Positions 43,135 through 51,303 of a stretch of DNA of 53,783 nucleotides are shown one piece after another. A program made the position numbers and the translations under genes. Each line of letters starts with the position of its first letter. Within the stretch, counting starts at the first letter, position 1. The notes beneath the pieces were generated by a model, which worked only from the letters and a program-made list of their open reading frames with translations, ran no database searches and was not told the origin of the DNA. The stretch is taken from NCBI GenBank assembly GCA_013791765.1, contig VMTC01000009.1, positions 1 through 53,783 of the forward strand, given 5' to 3'. This stretch comes from Rhodoferax sp. (GTDB lineage Bacteria > Pseudomonadota > Gammaproteobacteria > Burkholderiales > Burkholderiaceae_C).

Positions 43135-43730
43135 AATTTACACTATTTACGGCCTTAGCCCCCGCAATTATTGCGGTTACAGCTACATTTTCAATAGCGT
43201 CAGAAGCCTGGGCGCAAGTGCCAGCCCAAGTGAAATTCGCCACATCAGCGGGCGACTTCGTCGTCGAGGTCTATCCCGACAAGGCGCCCAAAACGGTGGC
43301 TAATTTCTTGCAGTACGTGCAGGACAAGCACTACGACGGCACCATCTTCCACCGCGTCATCCCCAACTTCATGATCCAGGGCGGTGGCTTTGATGCCAAA
43401 TATGTGCAAAAACCGACCCGGGCGCCGGTGGCGCACGAAGGCCGGGAAGCACTTGCCAAAGGCGGGCCAAGGAACGTCACGGGAACACTCGCAATGGCCC
43501 GCACCGCTGACCCGCAATCGGCCACGGCCCAGTTCTTTATCAACGTCAAAGACAACGCCTTTCTGGATCCCAGCGAGCGCGATTTTGGCTACACCGTTTT
43601 CGGCAAAGTCACCAGCGGCATGGAGGTGATCCAAAAAATAAAGGCTGTGCCCACCGGCCCAGCTGGCCCCTTTGGCTCAGACGCCCCTAAAACTCCGATT
43701 CTTATCAACTCTGCAACCCTGGTGAAGTAA
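43131..43730 (+). CDS. ppiA: periplasmic cyclophilin-type peptidyl-prolyl isomerase
   Basis: A 199-residue cyclophilin with a signal peptide (MKFTLFTALAPAIIAVTATF, cut after AWA at about residue 28), so it is exported to the periplasm. The cyclophilin core has [38 protein letters not shown] and [20 protein letters not shown]. Start at 43131 overlaps the L,D-transpeptidase stop (ATGA). Residues 7-24, the hydrophobic core of the signal peptide, are encoded by a repeat copy. It is followed by ppiB, a cytoplasmic paralogue. Confidence 0.92.
   Translation: MKFTLFTALAPAIIAVTATFSIASEAWAQVPAQVKFATSAGDFVVEVYPDKAPKTVANFLQYVQDKHYDGTIFHRVIPNFMIQGGGFDAKYVQKPTRAPVAHEGREALAKGGPRNVTGTLAMARTADPQSATAQFFINVKDNAFLDPSERDFGYTVFGKVTSGMEVIQKIKAVPTGPAGPFGSDAPKTPILINSATLVK
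43151..43198 (+). repeat. GCCC-N20-GCTA-N9-TAGC repeat, copy 12, encoding the ppiA signal peptide core
   Basis: GCCC at 43158-43161 and GCTA...TAGC at 43182-43198, 20 bases apart. In the GCC-first frame it encodes ALAPAIIAVTATFSIA, the whole hydrophobic segment of the ppiA signal peptide. It also shares ALAPA with the phhB copy. Confidence 0.85.
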
Positions 43731-43733
43731 ATC

Positions 43734-44240
43734 ATGAGCAACCCCAAAGTCGAACTCCACATCGCCAACTACGGCGTCATCACCCTTGAACTCGAGCAAG
43801 ACAAGGCACCTAAAACCGTGGCTAATTTTCTAAGTTACGTGAACAAAGGCCACTACGACAACACGATTTTTCACCGTGTCATTCCCGGCTTCATGGTGCA
43901 AGGCGGAGGCATGGAGCCCGGGATGAAAGAAAAAAAAGGCGACCAGCCGATTGCCAACGAGGCTGACAACGGCCTGAAGAATCTCAATTACACCGTGGCC
44001 ATGGCTCGCACCGGTGATCCGCACTCTGCCACTGCGCAGTTCTTCATCAACGTGGCCGACAACGGTTTCCTGAACCATACCGCCATTTCGGCGCAGGGTT
44101 GGGGCTACGCCGTGTTCGGCAAAGTCGTCGCGGGCCAGGATGTGGTGGACAAAATCAAGACCGTCAAGACCGCGCGCAAGGGCTACCATGATGACGTGCC
44201 GGTGGACGACGTGGTAATCGAAAAGGCCGTGGCACTCTGA
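43734..44240 (+). CDS. ppiB: cytoplasmic cyclophilin-type peptidyl-prolyl isomerase
   Basis: A 168-residue cyclophilin without a signal peptide, so cytoplasmic. [58 protein letters not shown] and [20 protein letters not shown] are typical. It is a close paralogue of the preceding ppiA, from which it is separated by 3 bases, so a tandem duplication with one copy gaining or losing a signal peptide is likely. It is followed one base later by lpxH. Confidence 0.96.
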   Translation: MSNPKVELHIANYGVITLELEQDKAPKTVANFLSYVNKGHYDNTIFHRVIPGFMVQGGGMEPGMKEKKGDQPIANEADNGLKNLNYTVAMARTGDPHSATAQFFINVADNGFLNHTAISAQGWGYAVFGKVVAGQDVVDKIKTVKTARKGYHDDVPVDDVVIEKAVAL

Positions 44241-44241
44241 C

Positions 44242-45135
44242 ATGACTGCCACCGGCCCCGGGAACATGGCGCCCACGGTGGTGCCACCCTGGCCGGTACT
44301 GCACGCGCCTGCCCACTGGCAGCAACTCGACTTCATCTCTGACCTGCACTTGCAGGCGAGTGAGCCCGCCACCTTCAACGCCTGGCAGCACTTCATGCAG
44401 ACGACGCAGGCCGACGCCGTGTTTATCCTGGGCGATTTGTTCGAAGTGTGGGTCGGTGACGATGTGTTGGCAACGGCTGGCTTCGAAGCCGGCTGCGCGC
44501 AGATTCTCGAAACCGCTTCGCAAAGGCTGTCGATCTTCGTGATGCACGGCAACCGCGACTTCCTGCTCGGTTCGGCTTTTGCCCAAGCGGGCGGCCTGAC
44601 CTTGCTCCCTGACCCCAGCGTACTGGAATTTGCAGGACAACACTGGTTGCTGTCGCATGGCGACGCCTTGTGCCTGGGCGACACCGACTATCTGCAGTTT
44701 CGTGCTCTAGTGCGCAGTCCAGCGTGGCAAGAGAATTTTTTGAGCCTGCCATTGGCGCAACGCCAGCAAATGGCACAGGACATGCGCAGGCAGAGCGAGG
44801 CCCACAAACGCAGCGGTGCGCCGTATGCCGACCTTGATGAAGCAATGACCTGCCATTGGCTAGGCCTGGCACAGGCCAGCACACTGATTCACGGCCACAC
44901 GCACAAGCCAGCGGACCACCAGATGACCGCCGGTCTGCGCCGCATCGTCCTGAGTGATTGGGATGCCACAGCGACGCCAGCGCGTACTGAAGTATTGCGT
45001 TTAAGTGCCCTCTTGGGTCAAACACAGGAAGGCAGCGTGCATCGCTTGAAGGTGGGCATCGCTGCGCTTAAGACAACGGTTGGGACAATGGTCCTTTCTG
45101 CCGCCACCAAGAAGAAAGGACTCAGCCCCTTTTGA
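44242..45135 (+). CDS. lpxH: UDP-2,3-diacylglucosamine pyrophosphatase
   Basis: A 297-residue metallophosphoesterase of lipid A synthesis that cleaves UDP-2,3-diacylglucosamine to lipid X and UMP. Motifs: DFISDLHLQA, FILGDLFEVWVGDD, MHGNRDFLLG, LLSHGDALCLGDTDY and LIHGHTHKP, in order. Typical proteins end after VLSDWD and EVLRLS; this one has an extension of about 35 residues (TQEGSVHRLKVGIAALK and on) rich in Lys and Thr. A small frameshift near the end is one explanation. It is translationally coupled to ppiB. Confidence 0.92.
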   Translation: MTATGPGNMAPTVVPPWPVLHAPAHWQQLDFISDLHLQASEPATFNAWQHFMQTTQADAVFILGDLFEVWVGDDVLATAGFEAGCAQILETASQRLSIFVMHGNRDFLLGSAFAQAGGLTLLPDPSVLEFAGQHWLLSHGDALCLGDTDYLQFRALVRSPAWQENFLSLPLAQRQQMAQDMRRQSEAHKRSGAPYADLDEAMTCHWLGLAQASTLIHGHTHKPADHQMTAGLRRIVLSDWDATATPARTEVLRLSALLGQTQEGSVHRLKVGIAALKTTVGTMVLSAATKKKGLSPF

Positions 45136-45155
45136 AGCTAAGTCCTTGATTCATA

Positions 45156-45232
45156 TGGTCGGTGTGAAAGGATTCGAACCTTCGACCCCTTGCACCCCAT
45201 GCAAGTGCGCTACCAGGCTGCGCCACACACCG
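45156..45232 (-). tRNA. tRNA-Pro (GGG)
   Basis: A 77-nucleotide proline tRNA on the minus strand with encoded CCA. The acceptor stem is CGGTGTG / CACACCG, the anticodon GGG corresponds to 45196-45198 on the plus strand, and GGTTCGAATCC is the T arm. It lies next to the merR-ihfA-pheT genes, as in other Burkholderiales. Confidence 0.97.
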
Positions 45233-45271
45233 TTCAAAAAGTAAATTATAACCGCTAGCCAAGCGTTAGCT

Positions 45272-45721
45272 TCAGCGCGCCGGAGAGAGAAGTTCACGAA
45301 TTTCGAACAATTCCCTGCGTACCAACAGCATCGGGTCCAAACTGTCGGTGGGCGCCAAATTCAATTGGGTATCTTCAAAGTCGTTCAATTCGGACTCGTT
45401 GAGTTCAATCACCTCGATGCCGTCCAGGCAGACCCCCCCATTGCCCATCTTGTCACGATCAACTTGCAGGATTTCCTGCATTTTTTGGCGCGCGCCGCTG
45501 ATGGTAAAACCCTGGTCGTAGAGCAAGTCGCGGATACGGCGGATCATCAGCACCTCGTGGTGCTGATAGTAGCGACGGTTGCCGCGACGCTTCATGGGGC
45601 GCAGTTGCGTGAACTCCTGCTCCCAATAACGCAGCACATGTGGTTTGACACCACACAAATCGCCCACCTCACCGATGGTGAAATAGCGCTTGGCGGGAAT
45701 GGGGGGGAGGGAGTTCTCCAT
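45272..45721 (-). CDS. MerR-family regulator
   Basis: A 149-residue MerR-type DNA-binding protein. The winged helix is RYFTIGEVGDLCGVKPHVLR, followed by YWEQEFTQLRPMKRRGNRRY. The C-terminal part (IEVIELNESELNDFEDTQLN) is acidic and lacks the cysteines of metal sensors. It always lies downstream of ihfA in this group, so it is probably part of the pheT-ihfA unit, but its target is unknown. Confidence 0.9.
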   Translation of the reverse strand: MENSLPPIPAKRYFTIGEVGDLCGVKPHVLRYWEQEFTQLRPMKRRGNRRYYQHHEVLMIRRIRDLLYDQGFTISGARQKMQEILQVDRDKMGNGGVCLDGIEVIELNESELNDFEDTQLNLAPTDSLDPMLLVRRELFEIRELLSPAR

Positions 45722-45816
45722 TTAAATCAATGCATTCGGAGCGAAATTTTGCAGATTACCCCAGCTACCACAGCGTGTAAAGCAGCAAATCAGCCTCGCA
45801 GACCAAATTACCACAA

Positions 45817-46158
45817 CTAAGCCAGTTGCACCGCAGGCATCGAGTCTTGATCCTGAATTTGCTCTTTAAGTTTGTAACCCGCGTGAAAAGTCACGACCCG
45901 GCGCGCCTGAATGGGGACCATCTCACCCGTGCGAGGGTTACGCCCTGGGCGCGGCGCCTTGGTGCGAATCTGGAAGTTTCCAAAGCCTGATATCTTGACG
46001 TCTTCGCCCTGTACCAGGCTGTCAGCGATCAGGTCGAAGAACGCGTCCACCATGTCTTTCGATTCGCGCTTGTTCAAGCCGATTTTTTCAAACAGCAATT
46101 CGGCCAACTGCGCTTTGGTCAGCGCTGGCATCTCCAGGCTTTCAACCGACATGTCCAT
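45817..46158 (-). CDS. ihfA: integration host factor subunit alpha
   Basis: A 113-residue IHF alpha, a DNA-bending protein that works with IHF beta. [40 protein letters not shown] and the beta arm with [20 protein letters not shown] are typical. The start at 46158 ([17 protein letters not shown]) is chosen by length; ATGs at 46152 and 46131 are alternatives, and an in-frame ATG at 46215 would overlap pheT. It lies 37 bases after pheT, the usual place. Confidence 0.95.
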   Translation of the reverse strand: MDMSVESLEMPALTKAQLAELLFEKIGLNKRESKDMVDAFFDLIADSLVQGEDVKISGFGNFQIRTKAPRPGRNPRTGEMVPIQARRVVTFHAGYKLKEQIQDQDSMPAVQLA

Positions 46159-46195
46159 GGTGGTTTCGCTTCTTGTTCGGGTTGAGGGTGAATCG

Positions 46196-48625
46196 TCAGC
46201 TTCGCTGACGCGCACCCAATTTGGTCAAAAGTGAAGCAAGCACGGCTTGCGTCGCCTGGTCGATCTGTTCTTCAGTCAGCGTGGCGTCATCGCTGTTGAG
46301 CGTCAAGCGTAGCGCGTAACTTTTCTCCAGACTGAACACATCCAAGTCCGGGGCACGTTTAGGTTGATAGATATCAAACAAAACGGCGTTGCGCAGCAGA
46401 CCCGCCGTGGGCGCCGACCAGATAGCGTCCATCAACGCGGCATGCGTCACCTTGTCGGTCACCATCACGGCAATATCCCGGTCCACTGCTTGGTACTTGG
46501 CCACGCCAGTGAATGTCGGCACCTTGCGCTGCAGCAAGGCATCAAGGTCGAGCTCGAACATGAGCGGCGCTTGGGCCAGATCGTAGGCTTGGCGCCACTT
46601 GGGATGCAACTCTCCGACGAAGCCAATCGCAACACCGTCGAGCAGGACGCGGGCGCAGCGCCCCGGGTGCATGGCGGGATGCTCTGCTGGCTCAAAGACG
46701 GGTTGGCGTGGCGCCAGCAAGGTCTGGACGTCACCCTTGATGTCAAAGAAATCGACCGACCGCTCTTTGCGCCCCCACTGCAGGGCGTCGGCACTGCCGG
46801 TCACCAGGCCCGCCACACGCATGGGCTGGTCAAAGCCTTCGACCGTGGTGTCGGTGTTCTGGATCGAGGCGTCGCGCAAGAAAACCCGGCCAAGCTCGAA
46901 GACGCGCACGCGCTGGGCTTTGCGATCTAGGTTGAACTTCAATACCTGCAACAGCGAGCCCAGCAGCGACGAGCGCATCACGCTCATCTGGCTGGCGATC
47001 GGGTTCAGCAGTTTGATCGGATTCGGGTTAGCGCAAAGCTCGTGCTCCCAACGCGCCTCAACAAAACTGAAGTTGATGGTTTCCTGATAGCCCAGCGCGG
47101 CGATGCTGCGGCGCAGGGCAAACGCACTGCGCTGCGTCTCAGGGCGAAGCTTGGCAGTGATCGGTGCCAGGGGCGGTGTGTGTGGCAGGTTGTTGTAGCC
47201 CACCATGCGTGTCACTTCTTCAATCAGGTCTTCTTCAATTTGCAGATCAAAGCGGTACGAAGGCGGCGTCACGGTAATGACGCCCTCAGTCTGCGTGATT
47301 GCAAGGCCCAGGCGCTTCAGGGCGTCAGCGCATTGCGCCTGACTCAATGGCATGCCGATCACTTTGCAGGCGCGTGCGACCCGCAAGCTGACTGGGGGCA
47401 CCATCGGCAGGTTCACCTGCTGGTCGTCAATCGGGCCACAAGTGGTGTCGGCCGTGCCACAGATGTCAATGATCAACTGCGTGATGCGCTCGATGTGCTC
47501 CACGGTCTGGCTCGGGTCGACGCCACGCTCAAAGCGGTGCCCGGCATCGGTCGAGAAGTTGAAGCGGCGTGAGCGCCCAGCGATGGCTTTGGGCCACCAA
47601 AAAGCAGCTTCCAGGTAGATATTTTGGGTGTCGTCCGACACCGCCGTCGCGTCACCGCCCATGATCCCCGCCAGTGACTCCACTGCAAGCTCATCGGCAA
47701 TCACGCCGACCTTGTCATCCACCGTGACGGTGCTGCCATTGAGCAGTTTCAGTTGCTCACCGGGCTTGCCCCAGCGCACGTCCAGGCCGCCGTGGATCTT
47801 GTCCAGGTCAAAAATATGCGACGGGCGGCCCAGTTCGAACATCACGTAGTTGGAAATATCCACCAGCGCGGTGACGCTGCGTTGGCCGCAACGCGCCAGC
47901 CGTTCCACCATCCACGCCGGCGTAGCGGCCCGGGGATTGACCTGACGCACGATGCGACCAGAGAAGCGCCCGCACAGATCAGGGGCACTCACCTTCACAG
48001 CCAATCTGTCCGCGCCACTGACTTTGAGCGCCGCAAAGCTGGGCGCGTTCAATGGTGCACCGGTCAACGCCGCCACTTCACGCGCCACGCCGTACACGCT
48101 GAGGCAATGGGCCAGATTGGGTGTGAGCTTGAGGGTGAACAAGGTGTCGTCCAGCTTCAGATGTTCACGAATGTCTTGGCCCAAGAGGGCATCGCTCCCA
48201 AGCTCCAGCAAGCCGCCATGGTCGTTGGACAGTTTGAGTTCTTTGGCCGAACAAAGCATGCCATAGCTCTCAACGCCCCGCAGCTTACCCACCTTGATGA
48301 GAAAGGGCTGGCCATCGTCACCCGCAGGCAGCTCCGCGCCGACTAAGGCCACCGGCACCCTGATGCCGACCCGGGCATTGGGGGCGCCGCAAACGATGGT
48401 AAGTAGTTCCGCCTGACCGACGTCCACCTGGCAAACGTGCAGCCGATCGGCATTGGGATGCTGGGCCGCTTCTTTGATTTCACCCACCACGATCCGGTTG
48501 AACGGCGGGGCGACGGGCTTGAGCTCTTCCACTTCAAGCCCGGCCATGGTGAGCGTCTGGGCGAGTTGCTCAGTGGACAGCGGCGGGTTGCAGAATTCGC
48601 GCAACCAGGATTCAGGGAATTGCAT
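46196..48625 (-). CDS. pheT: phenylalanine-tRNA ligase beta subunit
   Basis: An 809-residue beta chain of the heterotetrameric Phe[22 protein letters not shown] starts the protein, followed by an EMAP-type tRNA-binding domain (about 40-150), the B3/B4 editing domain, B5 ([20 protein letters not shown]), the catalytic-like core and the C-terminal anticodon-binding domain ([14 protein letters not shown]...). It starts 21 bases after pheS. Confidence 0.97.
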   Translation of the reverse strand: MQFPESWLREFCNPPLSTEQLAQTLTMAGLEVEELKPVAPPFNRIVVGEIKEAAQHPNADRLHVCQVDVGQAELLTIVCGAPNARVGIRVPVALVGAELPAGDDGQPFLIKVGKLRGVESYGMLCSAKELKLSNDHGGLLELGSDALLGQDIREHLKLDDTLFTLKLTPNLAHCLSVYGVAREVAALTGAPLNAPSFAALKVSGADRLAVKVSAPDLCGRFSGRIVRQVNPRAATPAWMVERLARCGQRSVTALVDISNYVMFELGRPSHIFDLDKIHGGLDVRWGKPGEQLKLLNGSTVTVDDKVGVIADELAVESLAGIMGGDATAVSDDTQNIYLEAAFWWPKAIAGRSRRFNFSTDAGHRFERGVDPSQTVEHIERITQLIIDICGTADTTCGPIDDQQVNLPMVPPVSLRVARACKVIGMPLSQAQCADALKRLGLAITQTEGVITVTPPSYRFDLQIEEDLIEEVTRMVGYNNLPHTPPLAPITAKLRPETQRSAFALRRSIAALGYQETINFSFVEARWEHELCANPNPIKLLNPIASQMSVMRSSLLGSLLQVLKFNLDRKAQRVRVFELGRVFLRDASIQNTDTTVEGFDQPMRVAGLVTGSADALQWGRKERSVDFFDIKGDVQTLLAPRQPVFEPAEHPAMHPGRCARVLLDGVAIGFVGELHPKWRQAYDLAQAPLMFELDLDALLQRKVPTFTGVAKYQAVDRDIAVMVTDKVTHAALMDAIWSAPTAGLLRNAVLFDIYQPKRAPDLDVFSLEKSYALRLTLNSDDATLTEEQIDQATQAVLASLLTKLGARQRS

Positions 48626-48646
48626 GATGACTCTTTGATCAGTTTC

Positions 48647-49723
48647 TTATGATTGAAATTGCGACAGAAAGCGGATATCGCCGTCAAAAAACAAGCGTAA
48701 GTCATTCACGCCATAGCGCAGCATCGCCAGCCGGTCCGGCCCCATGCCAAAGGCAAAACCAATGTATTTTTCGGGGTCCAGGCCCATGTTGCGAATCACG
48801 TTGGGATGCACCTGGCCCGAACCGGCCACTTCGAGCCAGCGACCCGCCAACGGGCCGTTTTGGAACTGGATGTCAATTTCGGCACTCGGCTCGGTGAACG
48901 GAAAGAAACTGGGCCGAAAGCGCAACACCAGGTCGCTTGACTCAAAAAAGGTGCGACAAAAATCGGTAAAGACAAACTTGAGGTCTTTGAAACTGACGTT
49001 CTCACCGACCCACAGGCCTTCGCACTGATGGAACATGGGTGAATGCGTGGCGTCGCTGTCGACGCGGTAGGTGCGCCCAGGCGCGATCACGCGAATCTCG
49101 GGCATGTCGCCTGAAAAAAGCCCGTCCACTGGCCCGCCTGCGGCCACCGCGCGGTGGCGTTTGACGTGCTGCACGGCATAGCGGATTTGCATCGGGCTGG
49201 TGTGAGTGCGGAGCAGGTTGGGCGCACTGGCAGTACCGCCCTCGACATAAAAGGTGTCATGCATGGAACGCGCCGGGTGATCCTCGGGCGTGTTCAGCGC
49301 GGTGAAGTTAAACCAGTCCGACTCAATTTCGGGCCCTTGCGCAACATCAAAGCCCATCGAAGCAAAAATCGCCTCGATACGCTCCAGCGTCAGCGAGACC
49401 GGGTGCAGACTGCCCTGCCCGCTTAGGCGCCCTGGCAGGCTCACGTCGAGTGCTTCGGCTTGAAGTTGCAGTTGCAATTCGGCATCGGCCAACGCCTGAC
49501 GCCGACTATTTAACGCCGCTTCAATCGCCTGCTTGGCCAGGTTGATGGCGGCGCCGCGGGACTTCTTCTCATCCACCGCGAGCGCAGCCATGCCCTTCAT
49601 CATCTCCGTGATGCGGCCCGACTTGCCCAGAAATAGCGCCTTGGCGTTTTCCAGGTCTGCCGGGGTGCGGGCTTGCTCAAAGGCGGCTTTAGCGCTGTCA
49701 ACGACGCTGTTCAACTCGTTCAT
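48647..49723 (-). CDS. pheS: phenylalanine-tRNA ligase alpha subunit
   Basis: A 358-residue alpha chain carrying the class II catalytic core. [20 protein letters not shown] is in the N-terminal coiled coil; [53 protein letters not shown] (motif 2) and [20 protein letters not shown] (motif 3) are typical. Its upstream region has three 10-base tandem repeats directly in front of the ATG, followed by a repeat copy after rplT. Confidence 0.97.
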   Translation of the reverse strand: MNELNSVVDSAKAAFEQARTPADLENAKALFLGKSGRITEMMKGMAALAVDEKKSRGAAINLAKQAIEAALNSRRQALADAELQLQLQAEALDVSLPGRLSGQGSLHPVSLTLERIEAIFASMGFDVAQGPEIESDWFNFTALNTPEDHPARSMHDTFYVEGGTASAPNLLRTHTSPMQIRYAVQHVKRHRAVAAGGPVDGLFSGDMPEIRVIAPGRTYRVDSDATHSPMFHQCEGLWVGENVSFKDLKFVFTDFCRTFFESSDLVLRFRPSFFPFTEPSAEIDIQFQNGPLAGRWLEVAGSGQVHPNVIRNMGLDPEKYIGFAFGMGPDRLAMLRYGVNDLRLFFDGDIRFLSQFQS

Positions 49724-49724
49724 A

Positions 49725-49752
49725 AATTCTCTTGAATTCTCTTGAATTCTCT
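49725..49752 (-). repeat. tandem 10-base repeat at the pheS ribosome site
   Basis: Three copies of AATTCTCTTG (plus strand), the last truncated, start 2 bases from the pheS ATG. On the coding strand they give repeated CAAGAGAATT, so the ribosome-binding purines AGAGA occur three times. This is a candidate for copy-number variation in expression. Confidence 0.75.
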
Positions 49753-49763
49753 GGTAATTGAAA

Positions 49764-49795
49764 AAGGGCTAGTGCCTTTTAAAGCTCTAGCCCTT
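49764..49795 (-). terminator. stem-loop between rplT and pheS
   Basis: Arms AAGGGCTAG (49764-49772) and CTAGCCCTT (49787-49795) pair perfectly around a loop of 14 bases; on the minus strand the stem is followed by TTTT. The second arm is part of repeat copy 13. It could attenuate or terminate transcription between rplT and pheST. Confidence 0.55.
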
Positions 49796-49830
49796 GTCAT
49801 TATTGCATAGTATGCTATTAATTAAATAGC
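49783..49830 (+). repeat. GCCC-N20-GCTA-N9-TAGC repeat, copy 13
   Basis: GCCC at 49790-49793 and GCTATTAATTAAATAGC at 49814-49830, 20 bases apart, between rplT and pheS. The 17-base block is extended to the near-palindrome TATGCTATTAATTAAATAGCATA. Confidence 0.9.
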
Positions 49831-49844
49831 ATACCCGTGCGAAC

Positions 49845-50204
49845 TCAAGCTGCCAGCTTGGCCTTGACTTGATCCACGATGCTGGCAAATGCAGCCATGT
49901 CGTGCACAGCGATATCGCTCAGGACCTTGCGGTCAATCTCGATGTTCGCTTTTTTCAGGCCGTTGGCGAATTGACTGTAGGTCATGCCGCACTGACGCGC
50001 AGCAGCATTGATACGGGCAATCCACAACTGGCGGAAGACACGCTTTTTGGTACGGCGGTCACGGTAGGCATATTGCCCAGCCTTCATTACCGCTTCTTTG
50101 GCGACGCGGTAGACATTACCGCGGCGACCGCGGAAACCTTTGGCAAGGGCTAAAACTTTTTTGTGGCGGGCGCGAGCCGTTACACCACGTTTGACGCGAG
50201 GCAT
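49845..50204 (-). CDS. rplT: 50S ribosomal protein L20
   Basis: A 119-residue L20. [40 protein letters not shown] and [20 protein letters not shown] are signatures. L20 represses translation of its own operon in enterobacteria. It follows rpmI after 25 bases. Confidence 0.98.
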   Translation of the reverse strand: MPRVKRGVTARARHKKVLALAKGFRGRRGNVYRVAKEAVMKAGQYAYRDRRTKKRVFRQLWIARINAAARQCGMTYSQFANGLKKANIEIDRKVLSDIAVHDMAAFASIVDQVKAKLAA

Positions 50205-50229
50205 GTGAGTACTCCTTGTTCGTCGTTAA

Positions 50230-50433
50230 TTAAATGCCACGGCCGGGCAACATCTGTGACATGCGACCCATATCGGTCTCATGAACAGCTGTGGATCCGC
50301 GCAATTGGCGTTTATTTTTGGTGGTCTTCTTGGTCAAGATGTGACGTTTGAAGGCTTGGCCGCGCTTGACGGTGCCACCTGGACGGACGCGGAAGCGTTT
50401 CTTCGCCGCGCTCTTGGTCTTCATTTTGGGCAT
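50230..50433 (-). CDS. rpmI: 50S ribosomal protein L35
   Basis: A 67-residue L35: [20 protein letters not shown] at the N-terminus and [12 protein letters not shown] at the end. The start at 50433 is the family start; an in-frame ATG two codons earlier (50439) is possible. It lies between infC and rplT in the usual order. Confidence 0.97.
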
Positions 50434-50630
50434 ATTCATGCTCCTTTTTCATTGTGCTCGTGAGGCGTCTGCAAACGATTTGCAGACTTGTTGGCCCCGA
50501 GCCACTTTTGAGTGGTGTGTGTTAGTTCACCACTTTTCAGCGACGCCATTTCAAGCGCCACTGTCGCGGTGGGAATCAACCCACCCCGTTTCTCAAAGCA
50601 CCAGTTCAATCACCGGTGCGCGAATATTTC

Positions 50631-51212
50631 TTAAGAAGCTGCGTCTACCACCGGCTTCGCGGCAATTTTCTTCTTGCCTGGCGCGATCATCATGATCATC
50701 TGGCGCCCTTCGAGCTTGGGAAACTGCTCGATCAGGATCAAATCGCCCAACTCGGTACGAATTCGGTTCAACAAGGCCATGCCCAATTCCTGGTGCGTGA
50801 TCTCGCGACCCCGGAACCGCAGCGTGATCTTGCACTTGTCGCCTTCAGCCAGAAAGCGCTTGATGTTGCGCATCTTGATGTTGTAGTCGCCATCATCAGT
50901 GCCCGGACGGAACTTGATTTCTTTGATTTCAATGACCGTCTGCTTGGCCTTAGCCTCCGCCGCCTTCTTCTGTTCCTGGTACTTGAACTTGCCGTAATCC
51001 ATCAAACGACAGACCGGCGGAACCGCCGTGGCAGAGATTTCAACCAGATCAACATCGAGTTCACCTGCCATCCGCAGCGCCTCCATCAGGCTAACCACAC
51101 CAAGCGGCTCGTTTTCAAGCCCTGAGAGTCGGACTTCCGGGGCCATGATTTCCCGGTTCAGGCGATGTTTGCGTTCTTCGCGGTGACGGCGGTCACGAAA
51201 TTCAGTAGCGAT
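50631..51212 (-). CDS. infC: translation initiation factor IF-3, ATC start codon
   Basis: A 193-residue IF-3, which binds the 30S subunit and rejects non-canonical start codons. The first in-frame ATG (51146) would lose 22 conserved residues. Upstream, in frame and without stop, [20 protein letters not shown] begins at ATC (51210-51212), 6 bases after AAGGAT, so ATC is the start. Rare start codons (ATT or ATC) are known for infC and let IF-3 repress its own translation. The domain ends [20 protein letters not shown] and on to the C-terminus. Confidence 0.9.
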   Translation of the reverse strand: MATEFRDRRHREERKHRLNREIMAPEVRLSGLENEPLGVVSLMEALRMAGELDVDLVEISATAVPPVCRLMDYGKFKYQEQKKAAEAKAKQTVIEIKEIKFRPGTDDGDYNIKMRNIKRFLAEGDKCKITLRFRGREITHQELGMALLNRIRTELGDLILIEQFPKLEGRQMIMMIAPGKKKIAAKPVVDAAS

Positions 51213-51234
51213 GGCTTAATCCTTCACAATATTT

Positions 51235-51275
51235 GCTACGTTAAACGTAGCTACAACCGTATGGTAAACGCGGGC
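51235..51275 (-). repeat. GCCC-N20-GCTA-N9-TAGC repeat, copy 14
   Basis: GCTACGTTAAACGTAGC at 51235-51251 (a nearly perfect palindrome) and the complement of GCCC at 51272-51275, 20 bases apart. It lies between thrS and infC, 22 bases upstream of the infC start, so it belongs to the leader of the IF-3 gene. Confidence 0.85.
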
Positions 51276-51303
51276 AAACTGTTATTTTGCTTGAAAATCA
51301 AGC

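Noticed and set aside
45253-45270. GCTAGCCAAGCGTTAGC near tRNA-Pro
   Set aside because: It has the 17-base GCTA...TAGC form but no GCCC at 20 bases on either side; likely a chance palindrome.
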